In this document: piece by piece, positions 12,684-25,663 of the stretch
Layout: each line of letters opens with the position of its first letter
Numbering within the stretch: position 1 is the stretch's first letter
DNA from: Henricia sp. BOLD:AAB3569
Taxonomy: Eukaryota > Echinodermata > Asteroidea > Spinulosida > Echinasteridae
Assembly (NCBI GenBank): GCA_037783545.1
Contig: JBBELK010000003.1
Coordinates: forward strand, 3,844,001-3,908,000
DNA: 64,000 nt
Reading direction: 5' to 3'
The notes under the pieces: generated by a model
Database searches by the model: none
What the model saw: the letters and a program-made list of their open reading frames with translations, nothing else
What the model was told of the DNA's origin: nothing
Translations under genes and position numbers: made by a program

Positions 12684-13371
12684 GTCGTTTGTTATAACAT
12701 GACGTTGAGGGCGCGCTGTAATATTTACCGTAAAGAAGCACATCGGGGGTGTGGCATTAACGGCCGGTCTAACTTATGAATATTTAATAGGTGGTTTAAT
12801 AATCGGCTGGGAGTGGTTTGTTATTTACGACGTTGAGGGCGCTATATACTATTTGCCGTAAAAGAACGGGTCAGGGGCGTGTCTTTTGCCACATTAAAAG
12901 TATCGTTTATGAATATTCATTATGTGTTTTAAGCAGACCGATTCTCTAAAAAGAGGGCGCCCTAATACAAACAAACCCAAGATGGCAGCCTCTTTATCAT
13001 GGAGCGAGCATGCGCATGCAAGTTCGGGCGGGCGACAAGTCAGACCATGAAGACCTAGGCCCTAGCCTAGGGCAAGTATAGACCCCTTGCACGGCGGCCA
13101 TGACAGAGGGCAGGTTTTCATATTTAAATGATGTGACAATAGATCCACAAAGTGCCTACTCGTGCATGACGCACTGTGACAATGTGACTGCCCTCTGTCA
13201 TGGCCGCTGTGCAAAGGGTCTATGTTTAATGTGATGTATCTTTTAAGTTTTATTTTAAAAAATTGTCCTTAATTTGCCCATGGAGGAGCTTCCTCCATGA
13301 TTTACCTGGACTATGGGCCATGGACCATGATTTTATGGACCTCATGTTAACAGTATAAACAGTAACGTACA
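12684..13371. other. Spacer between blocks A1 and A2
   Basis: Contains units of the axis-array MITE family (12700-12905, gttgagggcgctatatac), an aagatggcagcc motif with a short frame (12981-13049), and a complete MITE M1. No gene supported. Confidence 0.7.
13077..13223. mobile_element. MITE M1, complete copy
   Basis: Complete palindromic copy of about 147 bp in the spacer between blocks A1 and A2. Confidence 0.87.
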
Positions 13372-13569
13372 CTCTCCAAAATCAGTATGATTTCTTCTAG
13401 TCCTTGCCTAATCAGTTTTTGTTTATTTATTTTTTAATTTCAGATGAACGGCCACCTGACTATTTGAATAAATTATGGACCAGCTACGTGTTACTCCAAG
13501 CAATATCTTGAAATTGGCATCAATGATGAGGTAATTACTACATCAATCTGTCATGTCTGTCAGTTTAAC

Positions 13570-13705
13570 TTAAAGGCACAGGCTCGTCAATGCGCGCGTG
13601 AGGCCAAATTTGAAAACATATGCTCCGTGTCTTTGCTATAGAGTTGCATATTTCGTGGCATGAATTTGGCCTCATGTGCGCATTGACGAGCCTCTCTGCC
13701 TTTAA
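13570..13705. mobile_element. MITE M2, block A2
   Basis: Same insertion as 9040-9182, inverted with the block. Confidence 0.85.
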
Positions 13706-13919
13706 CGTGGGACAAGTCTGGATTCTGTGCTATTTTCTTCTTGCATCGGTTTAAATGAATTATGTAATTTAATACTGTTAAAAAAGCTGTACTTACATGC
13801 TCCTTGCTCGATCCCCAAGGTTGTCTCACAGGGTTTGCACAAATTGGTTCTGATCATTTAGCAGTAATCCTGGGTTTATGGCTTCTGACCCCTCCAGCAA
13901 AGATAGTTGGCATTTTGGG

Positions 13920-14180
13920 ATGATTTATTTATTTATTTCATGTACCAAATCATCAACATAATCAACCCCATTTACAGAGTGGTATTTGAGAGAATTTGAG
14001 GAAGACATGTTCAGTTTTAGAGGTGGGAGGAAAACCTCACACAAGCATGTGGGGGAAACCCATAGGATCAAGCAGGAATTGAACACCCAATTCCACATAT
14101 TGACCCAGACAGGTTTCGAACCAGCAGGGCCACAGAAGTGGAAAGTGAGGAAAGCACTGCTACACCAACCTGATCCAACA
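13920..14180 (-). mobile_element. tRNA-derived SINE-2, block A2
   Basis: Mirror copy of the block A1 element, with tail atttatttattt at the low-coordinate side. Confidence 0.75.
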
Positions 14181-15673
14181 TATAGCCAGATTGACAATCA
14201 CTCGCTGTGGTCTGCATCAAAATTTGCTAAAATATTGCTCAAGTATTTGCATTCTTCACTCAGCGAGACAAGAAACCATTGAAATATGTTATTAAATTAA
14301 TTGCTTCTAGCAACTGATTAGGTCCTTGTCTTATCAGTTTTTGTATCTTTATTTTAATTTCAGATGAACATCCACCCGACTGTCTGAATGTGGACCAGGG
14401 ATATGTTACTCCAAGCAAGATCCTAAAATTGGCATCAATGACAAGGTAATTACTGCAAGAAATTAGTTGGTTAAATTAATGTGAGACAAGTGCTTTATTT
14501 TGTCATACAAAAGCAGTATTGCCAATAGAGGGCTGTGATTTCTTTTCACACTGCATTAAACTCATGGTAAATACATTCGTCTGTTGGTAAAAGTTTAATG
14601 AGCCTGTACCAAATCAAACTACATGTATTGTTAAATCCAGTGTGTCTGAGACAGCTAATTGTAGGTCGTCTTCGCTCTTGTGCATAGTTTAAAACGTTCT
14701 GCATAATCAATTGGAAATTGGTTTAAAATAAAGAGTTTGGGAAATCAGCTGCAGTGTGTAAATGGAATTCATAATTTCACCTGGAATTTTGTGATATTTT
14801 GTAATCAAATATTAACTGGCCTATTTGGAAACCTGTGTTAATTTATTTGCTATGCCTGTGAAATAATGTATGGAATTATGGCAGGCTGTACGTTTTATAC
14901 ATGTAGGTTTCCTGAGAGGTTAGCAACAAGCCATAATTTTGGATCGGTGACAATTCTTGGCAGATCTCATCTCATTAATCCTCGTCTTTCTCTATTTTCA
15001 TTACAGATGACATTTAATTTGATCGTCGCAACCTGAACCATCTTCAAGTCGCCTCCAGCGATGAGTCTAGATTGGAGTCACTCAAAAGTAAATGTACTTG
15101 TATTTGGTTTAAATTCATGCGACTAGACCAGAAAATAATTTCCACAGAGCTAAATAAGCAGCTTCATAAAAATCATAAAGAAACAGTCCATTTCCTTTTC
15201 ATGGCTCAAAAAGCCTAATCATTCTCGTCAAATTTACCACATTGTAAATTTATCAAATACACGATAGCACAGTTGGCCTTTCCTTTACCATTTATTTCAA
15301 ATGCATTTGGTGTGGAAATATTCTGTATGGTCTAGAAACATGAGTTTAATATTTGTCAGATTTTAATCATCTTTTATGAGATAACATTATCTAATTTGTG
15401 ACCAAATACTCATTGTTTAACTAAGCTCAAAAGGCTACAGCCCCAAAACATAGATCACATATTTTGTTTTGCAAATTACAGTTTTAGTAAACCAAAAAAA
15501 GGACCATGTTTAGTGATGAAACAAATGAATTTGGAATTGAACAAACCTGTTAATAGCACAGTCCTGTACATTTCGAATTCATCGCCCCAAAAACGAATGG
15601 AAACAATGAGTATTTGGATTATTTCATATTGGGATAGATCCATATTGCTTTTGTGAAGTCTGGATTTTCCTTT

Positions 15674-16242
15674 TGTCCATCCCCTGGAGTGGGGATGCCC
15701 CAAACATTGTCCATCTCTCCCCTGGAGTGGGGATGCCCCAAACATTGTCCATCTCTCCCCTCGAGTGGGGATGCCCCAAACATTGTCCATCTCTCCCCTG
15801 GAGTGGGGATGCCCCAAACATTGTCCATCTCTCCCCTGGAGTGGGGATGCCCCAAACATTGTCCATCTCTCCCCTTGAGTGGGGACGCCCCAAACATTGT
15901 CCATCTCTCCCCTGGAGTGGAGATGCCCCAAAGATTGTCCATCTCTCCCCTGGAGTGGGGATGCCCCAAACATTGTCCATCTCTCCCCTTGAGTGGGGAC
16001 GCCCCAAACATTGTCCATCTCTCCCCTGGAGTGGAGATGCCCCAAACATTGTCCATCTCTCCCCTGGAGTGGGGATGCCCCAAACATTGTCCATCTCTCC
16101 CCTGGAGTGGGGATGCCCCAAACATTGTCCATCTCTCCCCTGGAGTGGGGATGCCCCTAACATTGTCCATCTCTCCCCTGGAGTGGGGATGCCCCAAACA
16201 TTGTCCATCCCTCCCCTGGAGTGGGGATGCCCCAAACATTAA
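15674..16242. repeat. 38-bp minisatellite, about 15 units (block A2, inverted)
   Basis: Same unit as in block A1, reverse complemented, with unit variants (ccttgagtggggacgcc) that recur at intervals, suggesting local multi-unit duplication. Confidence 0.97.
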
Positions 16243-17069
16243 TTTTGTATGCTTATTCTGAATTACAATAAACTGTAAATACCAAATGTTCAGGCTCAGA
16301 GCAGTGGATTTTGCAGTACTGGTGTGGAAAAAGTACATAAAAAAAGACAAATTCTGCATAGTTTTTTGTGGATGTAGATACATTCTCTTCCAACTAAATT
16401 TAAAAAAAGACAAACAATCCATTTTATTTTTTGGAATATGAGTGACACTGGTTTGCATTTGGAACTTTTTTTTGTTTGGGGGGGAGGGTTTGGTTGGGGG
16501 TAGTCAGAAAAACGTGTACAATATACCCACTGCTCTCAGTTTGTTCATTTTGTAACCAGCTCAATTCAAATTGGACATAACCAAGTAGAAAATGATTCCG
16601 TCTATATACACAGTACTCTTGAAAGTCGTAATCACTGTACTGCTTTTGTTATTCAGACAAGAGTTTGATGCTTTCGGCCAAATAGTAATCGAAATGACCA
16701 AAGTGTTGCTGCATTCTACGTACGTTGAGTACATTGTTTGGTTGTTTTTGGTTTGGATAGAGCTGGTTTGAATTGTTCTATTTATGCTTAATATGCCTGT
16801 ATGTGAGCATGAGAATTACTCCCATGCAACGAACCCATTTGATCCTAGTCATCTTTAAATCAACTCCATATTCAAGAATCAATATTTCTTTATTGTGTTA
16901 CATTACATGCTACACTTGTTGGCATCACACACTCTCAAAATCTGATTTGTTTTTTTTTTACAAATTTGTACTAAATTTTCTTTGTAATTCACTCCTGATC
17001 CTTGGAAGATATTGCCTGCGACTAAAGTATCAGAGTCAAATCTGGTTGAATGTTTTGGGGATAATTCTC

Positions 17070-17211
17070 ATCATAAATATATCATAAAGAACTAAGCATG
17101 AAAATTATATCATAAATATATCATAAAGAACTAAGCATATATATGCTTAGTTCTTTATGATATATTTATGATATAATTTTCATGCTTAGTTCTTTATGAT
17201 ATATTTATGAT
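17070..17211. repeat. Perfect 142-bp palindrome
   Basis: Two identical 71-nt arms meet at 17140/17141 (gcatat/atatgc). Each arm holds two direct copies of the segment containing cataaagaactaagcat. Only single copies of this segment occur in blocks A1 and A3 (near 5920 and 35720), so it arose in block A2 alone. Confidence 0.95.
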
Positions 17212-17245
17212 ATAATTTTCTCTGTACTCCTATACACACTCTCTG

Positions 17246-20242
17246 GCTGTGCAAACGTGTGCTGCTGATCGGCGCCCTCTACTGTCTGCGATGTGTGACA
17301 ACCAATAATGACCCAAGTGCTGTGGTTGATACGCCCTCTGTTGGGTGAAATCTGCCAATGTACCGCTGTTGTTCTACTTCACCAGTGTCCTGCCCCATAT
17401 GATTTGACAAGCTGAGCTCAGAATGTCTTGCCTCAAAAGCCACAATCATCGAGAAGAAGGGATTCCTATTGCCTGCTTTAGTTCTGTGAGTACCTGTGTG
17501 GTTTGGTGTAGTGGACTGAAGACCATTGAACTTTTTCCACTTTTTTTCTTGATCATTTTGTTGAACTGAGTTGGTACCCGTCACTCTTCGTTCCTACGTA
17601 GCCAAGTCTCTCTTTCGGCAGGGTCATAATGACCAACCATTTCTCACAGGACATCTTCTGTTGATCTGAGGGGGCTCTTGACCTGACGGATGATGGAGAC
17701 ATCTACACAGTTGATGATGTGAAGGTCAGAGAAATGACATTCTAAGATGGTTGCCCTTTTCATGTATGATCAAACCTTCCACTTGGTGAACAGAAACTAG
17801 GGTTTTTGCATTGGATTCACTTGTGTATGGTACAGGAAATATCAAAGATAACATTGGGATCATGAAGTATTTTAATACCTTGTTCTTTTAATGTGAGTTA
17901 GGACATTCTGTAGCACTCTGTATATCAGTAGATAATCCTAAACTAAAACTATTAACAAATGATAAATAGATGTAAATATTATACAAATATCAGGCTAAAT
18001 CAACACATTATTCTGAACACAAAAGCTAAATTCTCAAACAGCATTGTCATGTTTAAACCGCTAAATTTGTTTCTCAGATCTTAAATAGTGCTCACTTAAA
18101 TTTCAATGTGGTTTAAATGTTTTCAGCTTTTAAATACAAGTAAGACACAGGGTTAATCCTAAACCAGTTAATTGCAAGAAAAATAAAATAAGTAAGACAC
18201 AGGGTTGTGTGGTCTAGTGGGTATGAAGCGGGACTCCCAATCAGAGGTTGGGGGATCGAGCCCCACTTCGACCAACGTGTCTGTGTCCCTGGGCAAGGCA
18301 CTTAATCCCAGTTGCCTCGTCAACCCAAGCGATATATGGGAAGCTGTTACGGGGAATGCCACAATCCAACTGCTGATAGGGTTGTGCGCCTGACCAGCAG
18401 CCACCTAGTTGAAGCGAAATGGTTCTGGTGATTCCCTGATGACAGCGGTAATAATGGTAACAGCGCCTTGAGCACCCTGCAGGGTGGATATGTGCGCTAT
18501 ACAAATCTAATCATCATCATTTTTAATCCTAAATCAGATTAATGCTACAAGAGTACAAATAAATATAATTAAAATTAAAATCCAAATTTAAGAAAATAGA
18601 AATAAACCTGTATGTATTCTTAGAAAAGGGAAGGCACTGTAGCCCGTTTCATCATATTATTTTTTTGTAAAATGAGAAAGTCAGTAATAATCATTTGTCA
18701 CACATTCTCAGGTCTAAATAAATATAGTTTTGTTTTTGTAAAGTACGGAATAGTGACCATAAACCCGCTTAGATAATCAAGACACATTCATCTTACTGTT
18801 GAGGAGTTTGCACATTTTCCATTCCCTGAACATAAACATAAGTACAGTTAGGGCGTTGTATCAAGGCAGTTTGTGCATGTTACTCAGGGACGAGTATTGC
18901 AATCTAAGATGTGTTTTGGGCTTAGTGGTTAACGGTAATAACTAACTAAAGTTAATAATCCATTGGTAAAAATTACCTGCTTAGTCGATAAAGCCAGGCT
19001 CACTAAACAAAAAGTCTGTCAAGTCTGTCAGACAAAAATCTCCTAGTGTAGACAGGCCGTAACCATGCTCACTCCAACACAAGATCCTACATAACTAAAA
19101 AGGCATCTAAGACATAGTTTTGTGAAATTTTCTTAGAATGGCAAACATTCAAGTATGGTAGTGCTCTTGTTTTAGTACATTTATGGAAGATAAGTTTAAC
19201 AATGAAACTCTCATCTGTTGACTAACGATGTAGTCAACAATGTGGACCACGATGTTTTGAACTGCTAGTCTTCATCAGGCAGTTACTGGTCCATATTATT
19301 GACTGCATCATGAGCCAACAGATCATGATTGTATTATTGTTATTCAATAACCACAATGAATAACCTATTTCATTTTATAGATAAGTTTAAATAACACATT
19401 TTGTTCAGTTTAGTTTATAGGTCAGGTTGATTTAAGTCATATTAATGTGAATGTAGCTAATAATGGACATCTTTAAGTATTTTTTCACAAACGTAACATA
19501 TCAGCAAATATAATTATTTCCTATGATGCCTCAGCAGACATGTAAATCACTTTTTAAATTGATATACGAAATACGACAGCAAGTCCTAACTCATTTTAAA
19601 AGAACGAGGTATTAATTACTTCATGAACGCAGTGTTATCGTTGATATCTCCTGTACCACACACAAGTGAAACCAATGTAAAAATCAGAGTTTCTGTTCAC
19701 CAAGTGGAAGTTTTGTTCATGTATGAAACGGACAGCCATGTTAGAATGTCATTTCTCTGACCTTCACATCATCAACTGGGTAGACGTCTCCATCATCCGT
19801 CAGGTCAAGAGCCCTCTCAGATCAACAAAAGATGTCCTGTGAGAAAAGGTTGGTCATCTTGACCCTGCCAAAAGAGAGACTTGGCTACGTAGGAACCAAG
19901 AGTGACAGGTACCAACTTAATATGACAAAATGGTCGGGAAAAATGGTGGAAAAGGGTGCAATGGTCCTCAATCCACTATACCAAATCACACAGGTCCTCA
20001 CAGAACTAAAGTAGACAATAGGAATTCTTTATTCTCTATGATTATGGTTTTTGAGGCAAGACATTCTGAACTTGGCTTGTCAAATCATACGAGGGCAGTA
20101 CACTGATGAAGTAGAACAGCAGCGGTACATTGGCAGCTTTCACTCAACAGAGGGCGTATCAACCACAGCACTTGAGTCATTATTGGTTATCACACATCGC
20201 AGACAGTAGAGGGCGCCGATCAGCGGCACACGTTTGCACAGC
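17246..20242. mobile_element. Foldback element, copy in inverted block A2
   Basis: Same element as in block A1, inverted, with both TIRs and the internal SINE. A fresh 142-bp palindrome lies 34 bp outside its left end. Confidence 0.78.
18198..18527 (+). mobile_element. tRNA-derived SINE-1, copy in block A2
   Basis: Orthologous copy inside the inverted foldback element; the B box is changed (ggatcgagccc). It ends in an atcatcatcat tail. Confidence 0.85.
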
Positions 20243-23200
20243 TTTTATTTTTTTTAAACTTTTTTTTTGGAAAAAAAATTGAAAAGGGGTTCCCCTTGAA
20301 TAAAATTTCAGAAATACAAACCTACCCTCCCTTGTCTTTATTTTGGTGTAAATTTTAAAAGCCCCTCCCAGCCAAAAGGTGGGAGGAACTTTTAAAACGT
20401 AATTGATCAAGGATTCTTCCAAATGGAAGAAAGAGGCTCCATCCCTCTATTGAAATGCTGCTCACAATGCAACTTAACCAGGTCATTAGCATGCAACCTC
20501 AATGCATATTAATTAATATATGCAAAGAGATTATATGCAAATGACCTGAAGTCACATTGTGAAGCTGCATTACAATGAGCAATGTAGCCTCTTAAAAGAA
20601 CCACAATGTACCTTACTTCTGTGACCTTCTGAGGGTAACTGTCAATTTTAAAGGTGCATTATCTTGTTCATTTAATACAATGACATTTTCTTTTCTGCAG
20701 AAATTTTAACGTTTGATACTTCCGCCACAGCTTACCCTCAGATAAAGATCACAGCATATAAGGTAAATTCTAGTTCCTTTAAAGCGTGTAGACTGCTGCA
20801 ATGTCAAATGAGTCAGTGAACCAGAGCGCCAATTTCGCATCTTGCAAGTGAAATTTGGTTTGACTTAAAGGGCAGTTAAAAGTTGCTTTACTTTAAAATA
20901 TTCAAATTGGTTTTTTTTAACTGACTCATTCAACAGCAGCAGGATACACACTTTGACCAACAAGTCTCATTTTCGGTACAAGTCATCAAATTTGGTTTTG
21001 CGAGATTACCAAAACTAAGTATGCAATTTTTATGACAATTATGTGAAACAAGTTCTGTTCAAATCACAAATTTAGGTTTTGAACAACCAAAACTTGAAAT
21101 ATTTGTAAACGATCCGAAACTTGATTAATATGTTGCCAAGAGCTTTACTGAAAAACTGAGTGTTTCTACTGTTTTAGAACTCGGCAACCAATTTGTGGCA
21201 ATTACGTGAACAAAGTTGTTTTTGCTGATCATGTACGGACAAATGAGACTTGTTTGGTCATTTCCTTGATCAACCACTTTACACCAAGTTGACAGTTTGC
21301 TAGCCGATGTCTGAACACAAACGTTTAAGGTTCGAGAAAAGCGTCTTGAAATTCAAGCATAGGCAAATAGTAATTGCCTGGTTCAAAGTGACAATTTTCA
21401 GATGTACTACGACGCCGTCGGGATTTTGTTGCATGCGCAATTAAAATAAAATACATTTCTAATGAACCAATAAAGCCTTAGTTTTGCAGCGCTAGATTTG
21501 GGCAGTAATTCAGAACGTCGGCTAGCAAACTGTCATTTTAAAACAAAATGGGGATAGATTACCATGCACGGACAACCAAGATTTTCCTTATGAAAAATAA
21601 ACCACATGAAAATGTTTGATGATTAAAATGCAAAATTGAGAGGGAAAAATGTCATGAATTTACAAAGGAAAAACTTAGAATTTTTGAGAGGTGTCCCATA
21701 GGTTAAGTGTACGGGGTCCGTGCATGGTAATCTTTCCATAAAAATGTGACCAGATGCATAAAAAGGGGGACTGTTGCAGCAGTCTACAGACCATGTATAA
21801 ACAAGTACAAATTCGTGGTAAAATCTGATCAAACGTCAATGTACCTGTTGCTTCGTTTTCTTATTGAAATTGAAGCGTTAATGTTTTCAATTTTTTGGTC
21901 TTAAAGTCCCTTTTGATGCAACTGGTCGAAATAGTCAAGAATTAACAACAAACCTGTTCAATAACAAATGTACAGTAATTGTGACCCAGCATATCAAGAA
22001 TACGTTGCACATTTTGGGGATATTAAATAAATTTCCTAAATTCCCATTTTTTCAAAAGATAAATTGCCCATTTTGATAGTGATAAGTAAATTATTTCATT
22101 TTGATGCCAATTTACAGGTTTCGCAAATTTCAGAATGCAATTCTGAACCGTCATGTGAAATGACGCTACACATTTCATGTCCAAATAAGTGAAATGTTTA
22201 TGGATTGTCAGCCGACAACCGCTATGAAGTCATTTTGTTTTTGTATTTTAATGAGCCCGGATGATCCGTCACCGATTTTCGGTTACGGTTGCAAAAACGT
22301 AACCCATTTGATGAACAAACGTTTTATGAAATTAACAGCAAAACCCAATCCTGTATACTCCCGAAAAACACAATGTGCTTCTTGCAAACAGCCCCATAGA
22401 CTTGTTTGTAATTCTGATATGCTGGATCACAATTGAAATGAAATATCCAGTTGCGGAACACTGCCAACATCTACATGTATTTTAGCACGATTTCCCGGGT
22501 AACAATTCTAAATTTCACTTCGTGAGTAAATGTTTCGATCTGAACTGTCTAAAGAAGACGTTTTTTGTGATGCATTTGGTACTTGTAGATGTGGGCAGTA
22601 TTCTGCAATCCTTTCAAGTTCTTGAGATTGAAAACTGGTTTATTCAAATCACTACCTTTCAATGTTGAAATTAAGGATAATTAACATGTGCTTGTGTAGT
22701 CAACAGGTCCATAATGTCACCCATCTAATTGTTTTAACAATGTTGAGTGCCATTGCCCAGTGGTTTAGATTTGCACAGCATGACATCAGTTTTATGATGT
22801 GAATACAAATGCCTCATGTAATTGGTCCATTGGCAATATGATCATTGCAATAACGTACCAATTTGAACGAGAACACCAAATGAAATTTCCCTTGGGGGAA
22901 ACCGACAGGATATGAAAACCCATTCTACATATTGACTCTGGCACCGCTACACCTACCTGATTAATTGTAGAGTGCGCAGATTTCGGCAGATGGAAAATGG
23001 AGTATTATGCGACAATTATTAATACATGGGGTGTTTCAAAATGAAATGTCGTGTGTGTTGGGCATTACCAAATTTCATTCCAGAATGGTCGTTTTAGAAA
23101 TACATTGCGTGTCCCAGCGTAATGCTTTTTGCATCACGTGAAGAGTGACCCATGCGTAACACCAATTGTGCTCATTTGCCACTTTGATACATGCATCCAT

Positions 23201-23464
23201 TACCTAAAACAATGGCCCTGCTTAAAAGTATTTTAATAACATCACCTCTCAAAAGGTATGGCGTACACTGCTTCAAATTCTGGTTGACAGATATTTCATG
23301 TTATCTTGAAACACCCCACATGTATTGGCTAAAAGTGGCGACATTATGGACCTCGCATCTACACACATTTAATAGCTGGAAGTATTGATTTGCCTTTCGA
23401 CTCCCCACACTACGCCCCCACCCCCTCCCAACACCAATTTTTGTAGTCTGAAGTATGAAAATAC

Positions 23465-23609
23465 TTAAAGGCACAGGCTCGTCAGCAATGCGCACGCGCC
23501 AAATTCGTGCCATGAAATACGCAGCTCCATTTATAGCAAAGGCATGGAGCTGTGTATTCAGTGGTGCAAATTTAGCACGCGCGCATTGCTGACGAGCCTC
23601 GGCCTTTAA
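23465..23609. mobile_element. MITE M2, block B left arm
   Basis: Independent site from the block A copies. TTAA at both ends. Confidence 0.85.
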
Positions 23610-24023
23610 ATTTCTTTTTGAACGTTACTTTCCATTTACCAGAACATTGAGCAAATGATCATTAATATTTTTTTTAATGACTTATCAAGCATCAGTAAGT
23701 GTAGATTTGGAACAAAAACGCAAATTTAAGTGGGAAATATTTATAGATTTTCTTTAAAAAAAATTATGTTAGTGTCATATGTTTTGTACACAAAGTCTGA
23801 AGCCATATTCAACTTTTTAATTCTTTCCATGATCTGTAACCTTTTGGCGTCACGGCGTTCTTGATAATTAACTTGCTAATGTGGAGTTTTTTGTACAAAG
23901 TCTTCAACAAGATTGCCAGGTTTGCGCATAGGGTCCTCTATTGTTCTGGTAAATATAAAGTACACATAAAACCACCCACCAGGCTTCTCAGTTTCAGTCA
24001 GTAATTTAATGTAATACAATGCT

Positions 24024-24108
24024 CTAATCTCTCATTTGACAGGTTCGTTGAGTCATCTCATCTTCAATGCTGGTGAGAGTCATCACGTCAGTTTCTTCAT
24101 AGCTCCAC
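24024..24108 (-). CDS. Candidate terminal coding exon, left arm
   Basis: Mirror copy of 28699-28783, same frame, same stop, same acceptor. Its conservation suggests selection or recent gene conversion. Confidence 0.42.
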
Positions 24109-24592
24109 CTGAAATGAAAATTTCAGAAAACTTAGTACAATCTTGGGATTTTTCTTGCTCTTTGTATTAAATACTTAGGTAAGAGTTGAGAAGTTGATCA
24201 GATATTTTTTCTTTAAAATTACTCATCAAGCATCGTTAAGTGCAGATTTGATGGAAAAACCCAAATTTACGAGTGAGAAAAATGTCGACGTTTTTAAGGA
24301 AACCTTTAGGAATTATTTGCCAGTCTCATGTTTTGTACACAAGGCCTGAAGCGATGATCAACTTCTCAATTCTTTCCAAATTTAGCACTTGACCATTTAA
24401 GTTTGCTACTTTTTATGAGCATCTTTAATACTCAATATTTCGGCCAGGAATGTCCGTTTTTATTGTATTTAATTTAGTTTTTAAAGTGTACATGTTAATT
24501 CAGTACCTTAAAAAATAATAGTACTTGATCGTCCATAGTCTTTAAATTGATTTAACCATCAAAAGAGCCAATGTGATGAGAAAAATAATCAA

Positions 24593-24849
24593 CAGCGGCG
24601 GCACTACGGGGGTGCAAATGCCCCCCGGTTATTTTTTTTGCCCTTAATCCCAAACCATTGCACCCAATTTGTTACAATGTTGTTTGCGCTGTAAATAATA
24701 AACTCAATTTCATCCATCATAATTAGCTGGCACCATCAAAAAAGCCCAATACACTTTACAAAATTACATTATAGATTTTTGTTTTCCCCCCTAAATTTAA
24801 GTTTGCCCCCTCTTGCCCCCCCAGATTAACAGGTCTGGTGCTGCCGCTG
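24593..24849. mobile_element. hAT-type MITE, left arm only
   Basis: Terminal inverted repeats CAGCGGCGGCAC / GTGCTGCCGCTG, flanked by an 8-bp duplication ATAATCAA / ATAATGAA (one mismatch). The mirrored place in the right arm (near 27975) has no such element. No coding capacity. Confidence 0.82.
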
Positions 24850-25241
24850 ATAATGAAGCCAGTCTCATAGGTTTTGTACACAGGGTCTTTGGGTATTATT
24901 TTTTCTTTCTAGAATTTAAACCACTTTGCAAGTCCGATATTTATACATAAAATAGATAATTTATGATTGTGCGAGGCCGATAAAATGCCGATATTTTGTA
25001 TTTTATGCTTATTATGAAACTTTAATATTTTACTTTAATACCTGCACTATTTCTTTTTCTCATTGCAGCTTATATGTACCACTAAAAAGTAAAATTATGT
25101 TGAGAATTCATGATTTTTAGTGTGTAGAAATCTTAAATTTTTATAAAGGAGGTTTTCTCACTGGGTCTATAGGGTTTGTACACAGTTTAAAAGTGCAGGT
25201 ATTAAAATAAAAACTTTCCAAGATAGTAATGAATCTGGTAT

Positions 25242-25532
25242 GTGGACATTACGACGGCAAAACGCTTCGACCAGACAGAAAATATTAAACCTCAAATGCA
25301 ATCCAGTTTTTTACAGACAAATACTCAAAATGCTTTCCAGTTTTTGCCGCTAAATGTTCGTCCAGTACCTTCACTTCAATTCTTACAAAAAGACCTAACC
25401 AAATTTGTAGACTTCACACAAATAAAGAAATATTCGGGCTTGAAGCCATCGCCAATTGGTGGTTATTTAGTGGTCGTCTCGGTGGGTTCTTCCAACCACG
25501 TCCTACTCCGGGCGAAGCACCACGTGGAATGA
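25242..25532 (+). other. Short conserved open frame, left arm
   Basis: About 96 codons, with QSSFLQTN, FQFLPLNVRP and QKDLTKFVDFTQIKKY. The mirrored frame at 26831-27181 (minus) agrees for about 60 residues, then the two drift apart by an indel. It could be an old exon or chance. No family recognised. Confidence 0.3.
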
Positions 25533-25663
25533 CTGAACATTGATCCGCGCGCCCAAAAACAGCTACCCAGAAGACCTCGGGACAAAAAGAGCTACATTCA
25601 CTCACGCATAAACTGGGGGCGAAATTGCTAGGGCGAAATAGTCTAATTTGCATATTCCATTGG

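Larger units (their letters stand above)
13444..15087 (+). pseudogene. Exon set of the same unrecognised gene, block A2
   Basis: Plus-strand exons 13444-13530 (82-nt type with a 5-bp insertion that breaks the frame), 14364-14445 (intact; EHPPDCLNVDQGYVTPSKIL), 15007-15087 (81 nt). Acceptors (tttcag, ttacag) and donors (gtaatt, gtaaat) are conserved. The 14364 exon lacks the 2-bp insertion of blocks A1 and A3. Confidence 0.5.
13372..22993 (-). repeat. Block A, copy 2 (inverted)
   Basis: Reverse complement of block A from about position 9400 down to 1. It is clearly more diverged from copies 1 and 3 than they are from each other. Private features include 15 minisatellite units, a 142-bp perfect palindrome at 17070-17211, and one exon without the 2-bp insertion seen in copies 1 and 3. 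The part of A beyond 9400, with the LINE fragment, is missing. Confidence 0.9.
22994..25663 (+). repeat. Block B, left palindrome arm
   Basis: Reverse complement of 26814-29828. It contains degenerate tandem units of roughly 550 bp that share a tttgtacaca motif (about 23690-25200), a terminal-type coding exon on the minus strand (24024-24108), a hAT MITE found only in this arm (24593-24849) and a short conserved open frame (25242-25532). Confidence 0.87.

Noticed and set aside
12981-13049. Possible first exon beginning MAASLSWSEHAHA
   Set aside because: An ATG in an aagatggc context opens 22 codons, then a stop, without a donor site. It may be a remnant but cannot be supported.
15476-16458. 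Long open frames of about 200-280 codons on both strands
   Set aside because: They are the 38-bp minisatellite read in all frames; repeats of GERWTMFGAS or SPLEWGCPKHC are by-products of a unit length not divisible by three.
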